A DNA stretch of 6,500 bases from positions 1 to 6,500 of the forward strand of contig DKPB01000021.1 in assembly GCA_002471015.1 (NCBI GenBank), written 5' to 3'. Positions 5,686-6,500 of this stretch are shown here, piece after piece. The position numbers were made by a program, and so were the translations under genes. The notes under the pieces are model-generated. The model saw nothing but the letters and a program-made list of their open reading frames with translations. It had not been told where the DNA came from and made no database searches. The DNA is from Stenotrophomonas sp. UBA7346. GTDB taxonomy: Bacteria; Pseudomonadota; Gammaproteobacteria; Xanthomonadales; Xanthomonadaceae. The number at the start of each line of letters is the position of its first letter. Position 1 is the stretch's first letter.

Positions 5686-6333
5686 ATGTTCAATCGAAAC
5701 ACCGGCATCATCCTGGCCATTGCCCTGGCCGCCGGCCTCGGCCTGCTGTTGGCACAGAAGGTCTTTGGCCCCTCCAACAAGGGCAGCGAGGGCACCAGCA
5801 GCATCCTGTTCTATGGCACGCCGCGTACCCTGCCGGAGTTCGACCTGGCCCAATCCGACGGCACCCGCCTTATCCCAGGCGAGCTGCGCGGGCACTGGAC
5901 CCTGGTATTCCTGGGCTTCACCGCCTGCCCGGACGTATGCCCGACCACCCTTACCGAACTGGCCCAGGCCCAGAAGCAATGGGAAACCATCCCCGACAGC
6001 CTGCGCCCGCGCGTGGTGCTGGTGTCGGTGGACCCCGAGCGTGACACCCCGGCGCGACTGGGCGAGTACGCCCACGCTTTCCACAAGGACACGCTTGCAG
6101 CCACCGCCGACGTGCCCTCGCTGGAACGCTTTGCCACCTCGCTGGGCATGGTGTTCCAGAAGGCCCCGGGCAAGCACTTCGAGCAGAACCCGGACGACTA
6201 CAGCATGGACCACTCCGCCAGCATCGCCGTGCTCGACCCGCAGGGCCGGCTGGCCGGCCTGATGCGCCCCCCGTTCAACCCGCAGGCCATTGCCAGCGAC
6301 CTGATCAAGCTCACCGAGAAATCCGCACCATGA
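5686..6333 (+). CDS. SCO1/SenC family copper chaperone for cytochrome c oxidase
   Basis: SCO proteins are membrane-anchored thioredoxin-fold proteins that bind copper and help build the CuA site of cytochrome c oxidase. The 215-residue product has an uncleaved N-terminal anchor (hydrophobic residues about 8-23), so the domain faces the periplasm. The copper ligands are present: the CxxxC motif ACPDVCP (Cys81 and Cys85) after FLGFTA, and His176 in YSMDHS. VSVDPERDTP (113-122) is another family signature. The ATG at 5686 has GGAAG nine bases upstream and starts just before the anchor; an in-frame ATG at 5557 would add 43 Pro/Arg-rich residues and was rejected. The stop overlaps the psd start (ATGA). 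No neighbouring oxidase genes are in the window. The protein may instead act in thiol redox or oxidative-stress defence, as some bacterial Sco proteins do. Confidence 0.93.
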   Translation: MFNRNTGIILAIALAAGLGLLLAQKVFGPSNKGSEGTSSILFYGTPRTLPEFDLAQSDGTRLIPGELRGHWTLVFLGFTACPDVCPTTLTELAQAQKQWETIPDSLRPRVVLVSVDPERDTPARLGEYAHAFHKDTLAATADVPSLERFATSLGMVFQKAPGKHFEQNPDDYSMDHSASIAVLDPQGRLAGLMRPPFNPQAIASDLIKLTEKSAP

Positions 6334-6500
6334 GTCTGGTTACACGCCTCACTTACGTATTGCCGCACCGCCTGCTGTCATCGATGGCCCGCTCGCTGGC
6401 CTATTCGCAGAACCCGCGCATCTCACGCTGGCTGATCGACACGGTGACCGCCAAGTTCAACGTCAACCTGGCCGAAGCCGCCAACCCGGACCCGCGCAGC
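6330..6500 (+). CDS. psd: Phosphatidylserine decarboxylase proenzyme, N-terminal part (runs off the right edge)
   Basis: The first 57 codons are present, starting MSLVTRLTYVLPHRLLSSMA. This matches, from memory, the N-terminus of Xanthomonadaceae phosphatidylserine decarboxylases, including the following RISRWLIDTVTAKFNVNL and AANPDP. Psd is an inner-membrane enzyme that cuts itself to form a pyruvoyl group and decarboxylates phosphatidylserine to phosphatidylethanolamine. The catalytic self-cleavage motif (LGST or similar near the C-terminus) lies outside the window, so activity cannot be judged. The ATG overlaps the sco stop codon (ATGA), indicating translational coupling; no strong ribosome binding site of its own is seen. 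Confidence 0.88.
   Translation, partial: MSLVTRLTYVLPHRLLSSMARSLAYSQNPRISRWLIDTVTAKFNVNLAEAANPDPRS

Overview
The window is GC-rich chromosomal DNA with tightly packed housekeeping genes. It looks like a gammaproteobacterium of the Xanthomonadaceae, most like Stenotrophomonas. The basis is recalled protein similarity (AroC, PrmB, Psd, the short Asd type and the FimV N-terminus) and the gene order; no database search was possible.

Layout: five conserved genes lie on the minus strand. In transcription order (right to left) they are prmB (4542-5471), aroC (2795-3892), a D-2-hydroxyacid dehydrogenase (1750-2802), asd (640-1665) and fimV (N-terminal part, 1-547). The dehydrogenase start overlaps the aroC end by 8 bp. 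On the plus strand, a SCO1/SenC copper-chaperone gene (5686-6333) is followed by psd (6330 to the right edge) with an ATGA overlap. The 214-bp divergent region between prmB and sco holds a good minus-strand -10 box and a small palindrome.

The unusual part is 3893-4541, between prmB and aroC, genes that are direct neighbours in E. coli and other gammaproteobacteria. It holds a small GIY-YIG nuclease-like gene (4179-4469), three 26-bp palindromes matching the pattern ATTCCC-N8-GGGAAT of the Neisseria dRS3 repeat (one copy has a paired base change), and several hexanucleotide or 12-nt tandem arrays. Each palindrome carries GCTCTK-type hexamers on the same side. The two left palindromes are inverted relative to each other, like a REPIN. 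A perfect five-copy 12-bp array ends 8 bp from the aroC start, which has no ATG: the best start is TTG, and an ACG sits where the family's usual ATG would align.

Functionally, the genes cover ribosomal protein methylation (PrmB), chorismate synthesis (AroC), 2-ketoacid reduction, the aspartate-family branch point (Asd), cell-pole and pilus organisation (FimV), cytochrome oxidase copper delivery (Sco) and phosphatidylethanolamine synthesis (Psd). No RNA genes, CRISPR arrays or classical insertion sequences were seen.
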